The notes beneath the pieces are model-generated. The model ran no database searches. It was not told the origin of the DNA and saw only the letters and a list, made by a program, of their open reading frames with translations. Shown one piece after another: positions 9,050-17,920 of a stretch of DNA of 64,000 nt. The position numbers and the translations under genes were made by a program. Source of the DNA: Rhizobium nepotum 39/7 (GTDB lineage: Bacteria > Pseudomonadota > Alphaproteobacteria > Rhizobiales > Rhizobiaceae); the NCBI RefSeq assembly GCF_000949865.1, contig NZ_JWJH01000005.1:1-64000 (forward strand). The letters are read 5' to 3'. The number at the start of each line of letters is the position of its first letter. The first letter of the stretch is position 1.

Positions 9050-9191
9050 GCAGGACGTCAAGAAACGCTTTTTCATGCTGCATGAAGAAAAACTGAAGCC
9101 TTGCCGCCTTTAAAGTCGCCATTCGAATCCCATTTCTAATGCACGTCTTTTTCTGTATAAAGAACGACCACTGCAAACGAGGAGACCATTC

Positions 9192-10016
9192 ATGGTCGCA
9201 CGTACCGAGGCCCGTCAGCCCGAACAGCTGGCGATTGTCGATCCGATCTGGGGTAGCCTGCTGCACGAGGCCAGAAGCGCCGTGGCGCAGGACCCGCTGC
9301 TTTCGGCCTTCCTTTATTCGACGATTCTCAATCATCGGTCTCTGGAAGAATGTGTGATCTATCGTATCTGCGAACTCCTTGATCATCCCGACATGCAGGC
9401 CGTTCTCCTGCGCCATACCTTCCAGGACATGCTGGATGACTGGCCGGAATGGGGAAGCGTGCTGCGCGTCGATATCCAGGCGGTTTACGATCGCGATCCG
9501 GCCTGCACGCGCTTCATGGAGCCGCTCCTTTATTTTAAGGGATTTCAGGCCATCCAGACCCATCGCCTTGCCCACTGGCTGCTGCAAAAAGGGCGCCGGG
9601 ATCTGGCGCTTTATCTGCAAAGCCGCTCGTCGAGCATTTTCCAGACGGATATCAATCCGGCGGCACGCATCGGCAAGGGCATCTTCCTTGACCATGCCAC
9701 CGGGCTGGTGATCGGTGAGACGGCGGTTATCGGCGATAACGTTTCCATCCTGCATGGCGTGACCCTCGGCGGCACCGGCAAGGAGGGGGCGGACCGCCAT
9801 CCGAAGATCGCCAATGGCGTGATGATCGGGGCAGGCGCAAAAATCCTCGGCAATATCGAAATCGGCAGCTGCTCGCGCATCGCCGCCGGTTCGGTGGTGC
9901 TGAAGCCGGTTCCGCCGAAGACCACGGTTGCCGGTGTGCCGGCGCGCGTGGTGGGAGAAGCAGGGTGTTCGGAACCCTCGCGTCTGATGGACCAGGTCAT
10001 TGGAGCCGACATCTGA
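9192..10016 (+). CDS. cysE: Serine O-acetyltransferase
   Basis: This 274-residue enzyme makes O-acetylserine from serine and acetyl-CoA, the first step of cysteine synthesis. The N-terminal helical domain (WGSLLHEARSAVAQDPLL) is followed by a left-handed beta helix of hexapeptide repeats with the catalytic DHATGLVIGETAVIGDN and the GVTLGGTGKEG loop. The ATG at 9192 follows GGAGACCATTC. The C-terminal tail extends about 25 residues past the helix, where cysteine feedback and synthase binding usually act. Confidence 0.95.
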   Translation: MVARTEARQPEQLAIVDPIWGSLLHEARSAVAQDPLLSAFLYSTILNHRSLEECVIYRICELLDHPDMQAVLLRHTFQDMLDDWPEWGSVLRVDIQAVYDRDPACTRFMEPLLYFKGFQAIQTHRLAHWLLQKGRRDLALYLQSRSSSIFQTDINPAARIGKGIFLDHATGLVIGETAVIGDNVSILHGVTLGGTGKEGADRHPKIANGVMIGAGAKILGNIEIGSCSRIAAGSVVLKPVPPKTTVAGVPARVVGEAGCSEPSRLMDQVIGADI

Positions 10017-10149
10017 CGGGTCCGGTATTTTCTCAATCGTTCGTGTGGAAGACACCGTGTGAAAGACATGGGCGATGCCGCTTTCACTTTACTTTGGCCT
10101 TAGTCCCATGCCAAAAGCGGCGCAACGCGAACCGCACAGGAGAATAGTG

Positions 10150-10353
10150 GTGAAAGCCGACGAAATCAAAAAACTCGACGCCTATTTCAAGCGCACCTTC
10201 AATGAAAAGATGGTTGTGAAGGCGCGTCCCCGTAAGGACGATTCCGCCGAAGTTTATCTTGGCGAAGAGTTCCTTGGTGTTGTCTACATCGATGACGAGG
10301 ACGGCGACCGCTCGTACAATTTCTCCATGGCGATCCTCGACGTCGATCTGTGA
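10150..10353 (+). CDS. DUF3126 family protein
   Basis: This acidic protein of 67 residues matches the DUF3126 family found in alphaproteobacteria (IKKLDAYFKRTF, EVYLGEEFLGVVYIDDEDGDRSYNF). No catalytic motif, signal or membrane segment is visible and its function is unknown. I place the start at GTG 10150, 7 bases after AGGAGA; GTG 10147 is the alternative. The frame continues upstream to 10075 but that extension lacks family similarity. A strong terminator follows. Confidence 0.8.
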   Translation: MKADEIKKLDAYFKRTFNEKMVVKARPRKDDSAEVYLGEEFLGVVYIDDEDGDRSYNFSMAILDVDL

Positions 10354-10387
10354 TCGTCACCATCAGGTGATATTGTCGATTTAAAAG

Positions 10388-10424
10388 AACCGCCCGCGAC
10401 GGATCACGTCGCGGGCGGTTTTTT
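10388..10424 (+). terminator. Intrinsic terminator after the DUF3126 gene
   Basis: AACCGCCCGCGACG and CGTCGCGGGCGGTT form a perfect 14-base-pair stem with a 5-base loop, followed by a T run. It separates this unit from the convergent formaldehyde dehydrogenase gene. Confidence 0.9.
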
Positions 10425-10459
10425 GCTGCATATTTTCAGGTTAGTTTTGGAGGCTCCCG

Positions 10460-11650
10460 TCAGGACGCTTTCAGCAGATCGCCATGCGGATCGAGGACGA
10501 ACTTGGTTGCAGCACCCTGATCGAAGCTCTCATATCCCTCAACGGCGTCGTCGAGCGCGATTATCTTGGCGTTGACGATGTCGGCGATGGGAAGACGGTC
10601 GTGCAGGATCGCCTGCATGAGCTGGCGATTGTACTTCAGCACCGGCGTCTGGCCGGTATGGAAGGATTGGGCCTTGGCCCAGCCGAGGCCGAAGCGTAGC
10701 GACAGGCTGCCCTGCTTTGCTGCGGCATCGACGGCGCCGGGGTCCTCGGTAACATAGAGACCCGGAATGCCGATGGAGCCGGCGGCGCGGGTAATTTCCA
10801 TCATCTGGTTGAGAACGATGGCGGGCTGTTCACCGCCCGCATGGCCGCGCGCTTCGAAACCGACGGCGTCAATGGCGCTGTCGACCTCGTTGGTGCCGAC
10901 GATTTCGGCGATCATGTCGCCCAGCCGGTCGCCCTTGGAAAGATCGACGGCCTCGAAACCGACATTTGCTGCGTGCGCCAGGCGATCCTTGTTGAAATCA
11001 CCGACCATGACGACGGCAGCACCGAGAATACGGGCGGAGGCGGCAGCCGCGAGACCAACCGGGCCAGCACCCGCAACATAGACCGTGGAGCCGACACCGA
11101 CGCCGGCCTTGACCGCGCCGTGGAAGCCGGTCGGCAGGATATCGGAGAGCATGGTGAGATCGCGGATCTTGGACATCGCCCTGTCGCGGTCGGGGAATTT
11201 CAGAAGGTTGAAGTCGGCATAGGGGATCGTCACGTATCTGGCCTGTCCGCCGATCCAGCCGCCCATATCGACATAACCGTAAGCGCCGCCGGCACGGGAC
11301 GGGTTCACCGTCAGGCAGACGCCGGTATCCTGCGACTTGCAGCAGCGGCAACGACCGCAGGCGACGTTGAACGGCACCGACACGATATCGCCGATATCAA
11401 GCATCTCGACGTCGACGCCTTTTTCGATGACTTCACCGGTGATTTCATGGCCGAGGACGAGGCCGGGCATCGCCGAGGTGCGGCCGCGCACCATATGCTG
11501 GTCGGAACCGCAGATATTCGTGGAAATCACCTTGAGAATGACCGCGTGCTCGATACGGCGGCCATCCGGCGCCTCCAGCTTCGGGTCGTCGATGTCACGG
11601 ACCTCGACCTTGCCGGGCCGCAAATAGACGACGCCTCTGTTCCTGCTCAT
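10460..11650 (-). CDS. fdhA: Glutathione-independent formaldehyde dehydrogenase
   Basis: This 396-residue zinc-dependent medium-chain dehydrogenase oxidises formaldehyde to formate with NAD. It shows catalytic zinc ligands in NICGSDQHMVRG and GHEITGEV, a structural zinc lobe CGRCRCCKSQDTGVC, and the nucleotide motif AGAGPVGLAAA. The extra glycine- and alanine-rich insert (VNPSRAGGAYGYVDMGGW) is characteristic of the Pseudomonas putida-type enzyme with tightly bound cofactor. I chose ATG 11650 (MSRNRGVVYLRP), 7 bases after AAGGAGGAG; ATG 11656 would sit against the ribosome site. Confidence 0.9.
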   Translation of the reverse strand: MSRNRGVVYLRPGKVEVRDIDDPKLEAPDGRRIEHAVILKVISTNICGSDQHMVRGRTSAMPGLVLGHEITGEVIEKGVDVEMLDIGDIVSVPFNVACGRCRCCKSQDTGVCLTVNPSRAGGAYGYVDMGGWIGGQARYVTIPYADFNLLKFPDRDRAMSKIRDLTMLSDILPTGFHGAVKAGVGVGSTVYVAGAGPVGLAAAASARILGAAVVMVGDFNKDRLAHAANVGFEAVDLSKGDRLGDMIAEIVGTNEVDSAIDAVGFEARGHAGGEQPAIVLNQMMEITRAAGSIGIPGLYVTEDPGAVDAAAKQGSLSLRFGLGWAKAQSFHTGQTPVLKYNRQLMQAILHDRLPIADIVNAKIIALDDAVEGYESFDQGAATKFVLDPHGDLLKAS

Positions 11651-11951
11651 ATCCATCTCCTCCTTGGGTTGAACACCAATGCCGGCCCGCTCCTCTGCGG
11701 ACAGGATGTCGTCGAAACTCATGCGCGAACCCGTATGCGGTTCGCGAGGAATCTCATCGGCGAAGGGAGGGAAAGAAGAGCAATCGGCACGTTTGGACAA
11801 ACGTCGCCTGTCTCCCGATCACCGTCCGCCGCAGATACCGGCATTCGCCGGATATGAGCAGCAAACCATTTGGCGGGCGATGTGGCGTTCGGGAATACGA
11901 CAACGCCTATAGCCGCAACGACACCGGCTCTCGCCTGATGTCACGGTGGCG
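11651..11951. promoter_or_regulatory. Upstream region of fdhA with an inverted repeat
   Basis: No gene is supported in these 301 bases. A perfect 8-base-pair inverted repeat, CGCGAACC and GGTTCGCG, lies at 11724-11746 around a 7-base spacer, about 75 bases before the fdhA start. It could be an operator or an mRNA hairpin. I see no clear -35/-10 pair. Confidence 0.45.
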
Positions 11952-12824
11952 TTATCTGTCGATCGATTTCCTCAAGCGGCCGGCGGCATCCTGAATATAT
12001 TGCCAGGCAACGCGGCCCGAGCGGCCGCCACGCGTGGTCGCCCATTCCAGCGCCTCGTGGTGCAGGGTGTCGCGATCGAGGCCAAGGTTGAAATGGGCAG
12101 CATAGCTGTCGATCATCGTCAGATAATCTTCCTGGCCGCATTTGTGGAAGCCGAGCCAGAGGCCGAAGCGATCCGACAGCGAGACTTTTTCCTCCACAGC
12201 CTCCGAAGGGTTGATGGCGGTGGACTGCTCGTTTTCCATCATGTGGCGCGGAAGAAGATGGCGTCGGTTGGACGTCGCGTAAAACAGCACGTTGTCCGGC
12301 CGTCCCTCGATGCCGCCGTCGAGCGCCGCCTTCAGCGACTTGTAGGCCGTGTCGTCGTGATCGAAGGAGAGGTCGTCGCAGAAAACAATGACGCGCTCGC
12401 CGGAGGCCTTCAATATGTCGAGCAAAGCGGGCAGGGTGTGGATATCCTCGCGGTGCACCTCGACCAGTTTCAGGGGAACGCCGCTTGCGGCCCGCACATC
12501 TTCGTGAACGGCCTTTACCAGCGAGGATTTTCCCATGCCGCGAGCGCCCCAGAGCAGCACATTGTTGGCAGGAAAACCATCGGCGAAACGCTGCGTGTTT
12601 TCATGCAGGATGTCGCGCACATGATCGACGCCGCGAATGAGTTTCAGCGCGATGCGGTTGGGACGCGAGACCGGCTGCAGAAAGGAATTGACCGGCGTCC
12701 AGACGAAACAATCCGCTGCATTCCAGTCGTTCACGGCGGGTGCAGGACCCGCCAGCCGTTCCAAGGCAACGTTCAGCCTACGCAGTTCGGCAAGAAGCAG
12801 GGTGGCCGTTTCTTCTCGAATCAT
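11952..12824 (-). CDS. DUF815 family AAA-type ATPase
   Basis: This 290-residue cytoplasmic protein is a P-loop ATPase of the DUF815 family. Walker A is LLWGARGMGKSS (near residue 88), Walker B is VIVFCDDLSFD, and the arginine-rich sensor region includes YATSNRRHLLP. The family is widespread in proteobacteria but its role is unknown; similarity to clamp-loader-like AAA ATPases suggests remodelling of a partner. I chose ATG 12824 (MIREETATLL); the frame upstream to 12947 is unlike the family. It stands alone. Confidence 0.85.
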   Translation of the reverse strand: MIREETATLLLAELRRLNVALERLAGPAPAVNDWNAADCFVWTPVNSFLQPVSRPNRIALKLIRGVDHVRDILHENTQRFADGFPANNVLLWGARGMGKSSLVKAVHEDVRAASGVPLKLVEVHREDIHTLPALLDILKASGERVIVFCDDLSFDHDDTAYKSLKAALDGGIEGRPDNVLFYATSNRRHLLPRHMMENEQSTAINPSEAVEEKVSLSDRFGLWLGFHKCGQEDYLTMIDSYAAHFNLGLDRDTLHHEALEWATTRGGRSGRVAWQYIQDAAGRLRKSIDR

Positions 12825-12941
12825 GGTGTTTCTTCCGCTTGTCCGGTGTTCAAAACGATGTTTTCGACCCGGCCTAGCATGGCGTTTCCGGCCCATAAAG
12901 GTTAAGAGGTCCGGAATCGGTACGGCGTGGCCCTGCATCTG

Positions 12942-12969
12942 TTGCATTCCCGGCGTTCCCCACTATATT
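12942..12969 (+). promoter_or_regulatory. Candidate sigma-70 promoter of yajC-secDF
   Basis: TTGCAT, a 16-base spacer and TATATT lie about 60 bases before the yajC ATG. Spacing and position fit the principal promoter of the operon. Confidence 0.55.
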
Positions 12970-13030
12970 CCGGCGGCTTGAAAGCTGGGGCGGCATACGA
13001 GGTCGTGCCGTAATCGTTGAGGAGTTTTAT

Positions 13031-13378
13031 ATGTTTATTAGTCAAGCTTTTGCCCAGGACGCAACGGGCGGCGCATCGGCCTTCGGTTCCGGCCTTGAAA
13101 TGCTTTTCCTGTTTGCGCCGCTTATGGTGGTCTGGTACTTTTTCCTCATTCGCCCGCAGCGCGCGCAGATGAAGAAGCGCCAGGAAACACTGACCAATAT
13201 TCGCCGTGGCGATCAGGTCGTTCTCGGCGGCGGCATCGTCGGCAAGGTGATCAAGGTTATCGACGACAATGAACTCGAAGTCGAAATCGCCGAAGGCGTG
13301 AAAATCCGTGCCGCTCGTGCATATATTGCCGAAGTGCGCGTGAAGGGCGAAGTGGTCAAGACGGAAGCCGCTTCCTGA
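13031..13378 (+). CDS. yajC: Preprotein translocase subunit YajC
   Basis: This 115-residue inner-membrane protein is an accessory subunit of the SecYEG-SecDF-YajC holotranslocon. A single membrane segment (LFLFAPLMVVWYFFLI) is followed by the diagnostic RPQRAQMKKRQE and the soluble domain RRGDQVVLGGGIVGKV. The ATG follows TTGAGGAGTTTTAT. It immediately precedes secDF, the conserved order. Confidence 0.95.
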   Translation: MFISQAFAQDATGGASAFGSGLEMLFLFAPLMVVWYFFLIRPQRAQMKKRQETLTNIRRGDQVVLGGGIVGKVIKVIDDNELEVEIAEGVKIRAARAYIAEVRVKGEVVKTEAAS

Positions 13379-13460
13379 TCCTGCCGGACAACCGAACGCC
13401 CGATTGCGAATTTTGACGGGTTGCGCCACTCGCGCAACCCCAACCCTGACCGAGATCGAA

Positions 13461-16022
13461 ATGCTTCATTTTTCCCGTTGGAAAACAGTCTTCATCTGGC
13501 TGCTTGTGCTGGCAAGCGTCTTCATCGCCTCTCCCAACCTGTTTACGGACAAACAGCTGGAGGGCATGCCTGCCTGGTACAAGGACAACAAGGTAACGCT
13601 CGGTCTCGACCTTCAGGGCGGCTCGCATATCATGCTCAAGATCGAGCGTTCCGATATCGTCAAGGAACGCCTTGAAACGATCGTTGGAGATGTGCGCACG
13701 CAGCTTCGCGACGCCAACATCCGCTATTCGGGCCTGACGGGCAACGGCCAGCAGATTCAGGTCCGCATCAGCGATCCCGCTCAATACGAAGCGGCGAAAA
13801 CCGCACTTCGCGATCTGACGCAGCCGGTGTCCGCCGGAACGCTGGTCGGCGGTTCCATTACCGAAGTGGCGATGAGCGACGGCGGCGACAATCTGCTGCG
13901 GCTCAACCTGACCGATGAAGGCGTCGATTACCGCCTGTCCTCGGCCGTGTCGCAGTCGATCGAAGTCGTGCGCCGCCGCGTTGACGAAGTCGGCACTACC
14001 GAGCCGCTCATCCAGCGTCAGGGTTCCGATCGTATCATCGTGCAGGTTCCGGGCCTTCAGGATCCGCAGCGCCTGAAATCGCTTCTCAACCAGACGGCAA
14101 AGCTGTCCTTCCGCATGGTCGATACGACCATGCCGGCGCAGGAGGCCATGAACGGCCGTCCGCCCGCGACCTCAGAAGTTCTCTATTCGCAGGACGATCC
14201 GCCGGTTCCCTATCTGGTCGAACGCCGCGCGCTCGTTTCCGGCGACAATCTCGTGGACTCGCAGGCCAGCTTCAACCAACAGACCAACGAACCCGTCGTC
14301 ACCTTCCGCTTCGACAGCCGCGGCGCGCAGCGCTTTGCGCAGGCGACGCAGCAGAATGTCGGCAAGCCGTTCGCCATCGTGCTCGATAACCAGGTCATTT
14401 CCGCGCCTGTGATCCGCGAGCCTATCATCGGCGGTTCGGGGCAGATCTCCGGCAGCTTCTCCGTTCAGGGCGCCAACGACCTTGCCGTTCTCCTGCGTGC
14501 GGGTGCTCTGCCCGCGACGCTCACCGTGGTCGAGGAACGCACCGTTGGCCCAAGCCTTGGTAACGACTCCATCACGGCGGGCCTCACGGCGAGCGCCATC
14601 GGCGCCGTCGGCGTGCTCATCTTCATGTTCGTTTTCTACGGCTTCTTCGGCCTGCTCGCGAACATCGCGCTCATCGTCAACATCGTCATGCTGCTCGCTG
14701 TCCTCAGCGTGATCGGATCGACGCTGACCTTGCCCGGTATTGCCGGTATCGTCTTGACGATCGGCATGGCGGTGGATTCCAACGTTCTGATTTATGAGCG
14801 AATACGCGAAGAGGTGAAGAGTGGAAAACCGCTGATCCAGGCACTGGATAACGGTTTCACGCGCGCCTTTGCGACCATTGTCGACGCCAACCTGACGACG
14901 CTGATCGTGGCGAGCGTGCTGTTCTACATGGGCACCGGTCCCGTCAAGGGCTTCGCCGTCACGCTTGCGGTCGGCATCATCACCACCGTCTTCACGGCCT
15001 ATACGCTGACGGCCTGGATGTTCGGCTACTGGGTTCGCCGCAGCCGTCCGAAACATATGCCGAAGGGCGTCCGCACCGCCATGTTCGACGGTCGCGACAT
15101 TCCCTTCATGCGCTACCGCCGCGTAGTCTTCATGATCACCGGCGTCGTCATGCTCGCCTGCGTCGGCGGCTTCGTGGCCAAGGGCCTGAACCTCGGCATC
15201 GACTTCCAGGGCGGTTCGGTCATCGAAGTGCGCGCCAAGCAGGGAGAGGCGGATCTCGCCGATATCCGCGAGCGTCTGAACCAGCTGAATCTCGGTGAAA
15301 TCCAGGCGCAGAACTTCGGCACTCCGCAGGATGTTCTCATCCGCATTCAGGCGCAGGACGGCGGCGAAAATGCCGAGCAGTCTGCCATTACCCTGGTGCG
15401 TGGCGAGCTTGAGGACAAGTATGATTTCCGCCGCGTCGAAGTGGTCGGCCCCGCCGTATCCGGTGACCTGACCTTTACTTCCACGATCGGCGTTGTGCTC
15501 GCCATGGCGGCGATCATGGTCTACATCTGGGTTCGCTTCGAGTGGCAGTTTGCGCTCGGCGCTGTCATCTCGATGGTGCACGACGTGGTCTTCACCATCG
15601 GCCTGTTCGTCTTCCTGGATATAGAGTTCAACCTGACCAGTATCGCGGCGATTCTGACGATCATCGGTTATTCGCTGAACGACACCGTCGTCATCTACGA
15701 CCGTATCCGCGAAAACCTCAGGCGGTACAAGAAGATGCCGCTGTCGATGATTATCGACGTGTCGCTGAACCAGACGCTGTCGCGGACGATCCTCACCGGT
15801 CTCACCGTGCTTCTGGCTCTACTCGCGCTCTACATCTTTGGTGGCGAAGTCATCCGCTCCTTCACCTTCGCCATGCTGTTCGGCGTCGGTATCGGTGTGT
15901 TCTCGTCGCTCTACATCGCCGCTCCGGTGCTGATCGCCTTCAAGCTGCGTCCCGATAGCAAGGACGCCGAAGACGAGAAGGACGAGAAAACCAACGCCAT
16001 CGGCGGCAAGCCCGCCGTCTGA
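13461..16022 (+). CDS. secDF: Protein translocase subunit SecDF (fused SecD-SecF)
   Basis: This 853-residue membrane protein uses the proton motive force to help pull secreted proteins across the inner membrane. The SecD half carries TLGLDLQGGSHIML and the transmembrane cluster with GMAVDSNVLIYERIREE. The SecF half begins near residue 560 with GLNLGIDFQGGSVIEVR and ends with SLNDTVVIYDRIREN. Twelve membrane segments are expected. The fusion is normal for Rhizobiales, while E. coli has separate genes. I use ATG 13461 (MLHFSRWKT); the frame is open from 13404, but the earlier residues do not resemble the family. Confidence 0.95.
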   Translation: MLHFSRWKTVFIWLLVLASVFIASPNLFTDKQLEGMPAWYKDNKVTLGLDLQGGSHIMLKIERSDIVKERLETIVGDVRTQLRDANIRYSGLTGNGQQIQVRISDPAQYEAAKTALRDLTQPVSAGTLVGGSITEVAMSDGGDNLLRLNLTDEGVDYRLSSAVSQSIEVVRRRVDEVGTTEPLIQRQGSDRIIVQVPGLQDPQRLKSLLNQTAKLSFRMVDTTMPAQEAMNGRPPATSEVLYSQDDPPVPYLVERRALVSGDNLVDSQASFNQQTNEPVVTFRFDSRGAQRFAQATQQNVGKPFAIVLDNQVISAPVIREPIIGGSGQISGSFSVQGANDLAVLLRAGALPATLTVVEERTVGPSLGNDSITAGLTASAIGAVGVLIFMFVFYGFFGLLANIALIVNIVMLLAVLSVIGSTLTLPGIAGIVLTIGMAVDSNVLIYERIREEVKSGKPLIQALDNGFTRAFATIVDANLTTLIVASVLFYMGTGPVKGFAVTLAVGIITTVFTAYTLTAWMFGYWVRRSRPKHMPKGVRTAMFDGRDIPFMRYRRVVFMITGVVMLACVGGFVAKGLNLGIDFQGGSVIEVRAKQGEADLADIRERLNQLNLGEIQAQNFGTPQDVLIRIQAQDGGENAEQSAITLVRGELEDKYDFRRVEVVGPAVSGDLTFTSTIGVVLAMAAIMVYIWVRFEWQFALGAVISMVHDVVFTIGLFVFLDIEFNLTSIAAILTIIGYSLNDTVVIYDRIRENLRRYKKMPLSMIIDVSLNQTLSRTILTGLTVLLALLALYIFGGEVIRSFTFAMLFGVGIGVFSSLYIAAPVLIAFKLRPDSKDAEDEKDEKTNAIGGKPAV

Positions 16023-16414
16023 TGGCCGGCGGGATCGAAATACGCCCGGCCCATTTTCCCGGCCGGGCGCCCATCGATGCTTATGGCAATTTCGGTTTCC
16101 GCTTTGCCGACATGTCGCATCGCGGTTCGCTTCTGTGCCTGCCTTCCGGCATTCATGGCTGGAGCCCCGTCGATGCGAAAGAATTGACGCTCGAACATTT
16201 CGACATGGTTCTGGCGCAAGCTCAGGATATCGAGGTACTTTTGATCGGCACGGGCGATGGCATGCGGGTCTTGCCGAAGGAACTGCGCGCGGCCTTCAGG
16301 GACGCGGGCATTTCGGTCGATCCGATGAGCACGGGTGCTGCCGTGCGCACCTATAACATCATGCTTTCGGAATCGCGCGCCGTGGCTGCGGCGCTGATTG
16401 CCGTCGAAGGCTGA
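16022..16414 (+). CDS. Mth938-domain protein (NDUFAF3 homologue)
   Basis: This 130-residue protein has the Mth938-like fold (DAYGNFGFRFADMSHRGSLL, LLIGTGDGMRVLP, GISVDPMSTGAAVRTYNIM). Its human relative NDUFAF3 is a complex I assembly factor. The ATG overlaps the secDF stop (TGATG), indicating translational coupling. Gene order secDF, NDUFAF3-like, NDUFAF6-like recurs in alphaproteobacteria, so a role in assembling membrane respiratory complexes is a reasonable inference. Confidence 0.85.
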   Translation: MAGGIEIRPAHFPGRAPIDAYGNFGFRFADMSHRGSLLCLPSGIHGWSPVDAKELTLEHFDMVLAQAQDIEVLLIGTGDGMRVLPKELRAAFRDAGISVDPMSTGAAVRTYNIMLSESRAVAAALIAVEG

Positions 16415-16436
16415 CAGGACGTTTCGGGCGGGAACC

Positions 16437-17282
16437 ATGGCACCCACAGAAAATCTCGACGTCTGCCTTGCGACACTGCGCGACACAGATCGTGACCGCT
16501 ATCTCGCATGCCTTCTGTCTCCGGCCGACAAGCGCGCAGCACTCGCAGCGCTTTACGCCTTCAATGCCGAAATTGCCCGTATCCGCGATTCCGTTCGCGA
16601 GGCGCTGCCTGGTGAAGTGCGCATGCAATGGTGGCGCGATCTTCTCGAGGGCAATGCGCATGGCGACAGCCAGTCCCATCCCGTTGCCGCCGCTCTTTTG
16701 ACCGCGATCGAGCAATATCGCCTGCCTCGGCCGGTGCTGGCCAATATGATCGAAGCGCGCATCTTCGATCTCTATGACGATCTGTTCGAGGATCGAAATG
16801 CCCTTGAAGGTTACGCCGGTGAGACCGCATCGGCCCTGATCCAGCTGGCGAGCCTCGTGCTTTCACCGGAAGACGCCCCGGCAAGCGCGGAAACGGCGGG
16901 ACATGCGGGCGTCGCGCAGGCCATGGCCGGCATTCTGCTGCTGATGCCTCTGCATCGGCGTCGTGGGCAGGTCTATGTTCCCGCCGACATGCTGGCGGCT
17001 GCCGGACTCGATCGCGAGACGTTTCTCGAAGGCGAAGACAAGCAGCGCATAGGCATCGCCATCGAGATTTTTGCGACGCATGCGCTGGACCATATCCAGA
17101 GGGCCAGGCGCGCGAAGATTTCCAGGAATATCTTTGCTGCCTATCTCCCCGTCGCTTTGTCCGGCCCGGTCATCGTTGCCGCCCGAAAGGCGGGAGCGGG
17201 CGTGTTGGAGGGCGAGGTGCAGCTGTCGCAGCTTCGCCGGCAATGGCTGCTGGCGAAGGCGTCGTTCCTCAAGCGCTTCTGA
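16437..17282 (+). CDS. Squalene/phytoene synthase-family protein (NDUFAF6-like)
   Basis: This 281-residue protein belongs to the squalene/phytoene synthase superfamily but lacks the first aspartate-rich motif: the expected DxxxD region reads AFNAEIARIRDSVRE. That resembles NDUFAF6, the complex I assembly factor, rather than a carotenoid enzyme. The second region, DLYDDLFEDRNALEGYAGETAS, keeps the family look. I use ATG 16437 after GGGCGGGAACC. It follows the NDUFAF3-like gene by 22 bases in the same operon. Calling it phytoene synthase would probably be wrong. Confidence 0.8.
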   Translation: MAPTENLDVCLATLRDTDRDRYLACLLSPADKRAALAALYAFNAEIARIRDSVREALPGEVRMQWWRDLLEGNAHGDSQSHPVAAALLTAIEQYRLPRPVLANMIEARIFDLYDDLFEDRNALEGYAGETASALIQLASLVLSPEDAPASAETAGHAGVAQAMAGILLLMPLHRRRGQVYVPADMLAAAGLDRETFLEGEDKQRIGIAIEIFATHALDHIQRARRAKISRNIFAAYLPVALSGPVIVAARKAGAGVLEGEVQLSQLRRQWLLAKASFLKRF

Positions 17283-17441
17283 TTTCGCAACCCATGCACG
17301 ACATGGCAAAACGATGCCGATCTTCGCATCGATTTTGAGGAGCCACACTTCACGCAAGCCTCGGTCTTTATGTAACTGAGCCGGGTTCGCATCGTTTCGA
17401 TTCGCGAATCACGGTGTCTCGGTGCTGAGGGAGCGTCCCGG

Positions 17442-17900
17442 ATGAATATTGCGATCTGGATTATCGTTTTCGTACTGCTTTCGGTCTTCGCTGTTTATGC
17501 CTGGCGCATGACGCGGGCGACGGATGACGATAACAGCCATGATGTGGGGCAGGCGATCATGGATTTCGCCCGCGCTTTTCCCAATGAGGCGATCAGAAGC
17601 CTGCATATGAGCGTGGACGGCGGTGCGGCCTTTGTGCGGCTGCACGACAACAAGGCCGGCTTCATGCGCAATATGGGGTCTCATTACGTATGTGTGCTGA
17701 TCGATCCCGAGCGGATAAGGGTCGAAGGTCTGGAAAGCGGTGACGGTTTCGTCGTTACCTTTTTCGATATGCCGAAATATAGCGGCTCATACCGCTTCAA
17801 GTCCGCCGGGGAGGCGGCCGAGGTTTCCCTGTGGCTGCTCGGCAGCCTTGTGGAGGCGCAGGACCATCACGACGAAGGAACGCTGCCCTCAGGCACCTGA
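17442..17900 (+). CDS. Hypothetical membrane-anchored protein
   Basis: The 152-residue product starts with one membrane segment (IAIWIIVFVLLSVFAVYAW) and continues as a soluble domain, probably cytoplasmic or periplasmic, that I do not recognise (SLHMSVDGGAAFVRLHDNKAGFMRN, VTFFDMPKYSGSYRF). A GGGAG ribosome site precedes the ATG at a good distance. It ends 20 bases before the convergent transporter gene. Composition matches its neighbours. Confidence 0.7.
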   Translation: MNIAIWIIVFVLLSVFAVYAWRMTRATDDDNSHDVGQAIMDFARAFPNEAIRSLHMSVDGGAAFVRLHDNKAGFMRNMGSHYVCVLIDPERIRVEGLESGDGFVVTFFDMPKYSGSYRFKSAGEAAEVSLWLLGSLVEAQDHHDEGTLPSGT

Positions 17901-17920
17901 GGGGCGCGTGGGTGTCGGCG

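Noticed and set aside
14172..15581. 469-residue open frame opposite secDF
   Set aside because: Composition is dominated by Asp, Arg and His from the antisense of hydrophobic codons, and secDF is a clear family match on the other strand.
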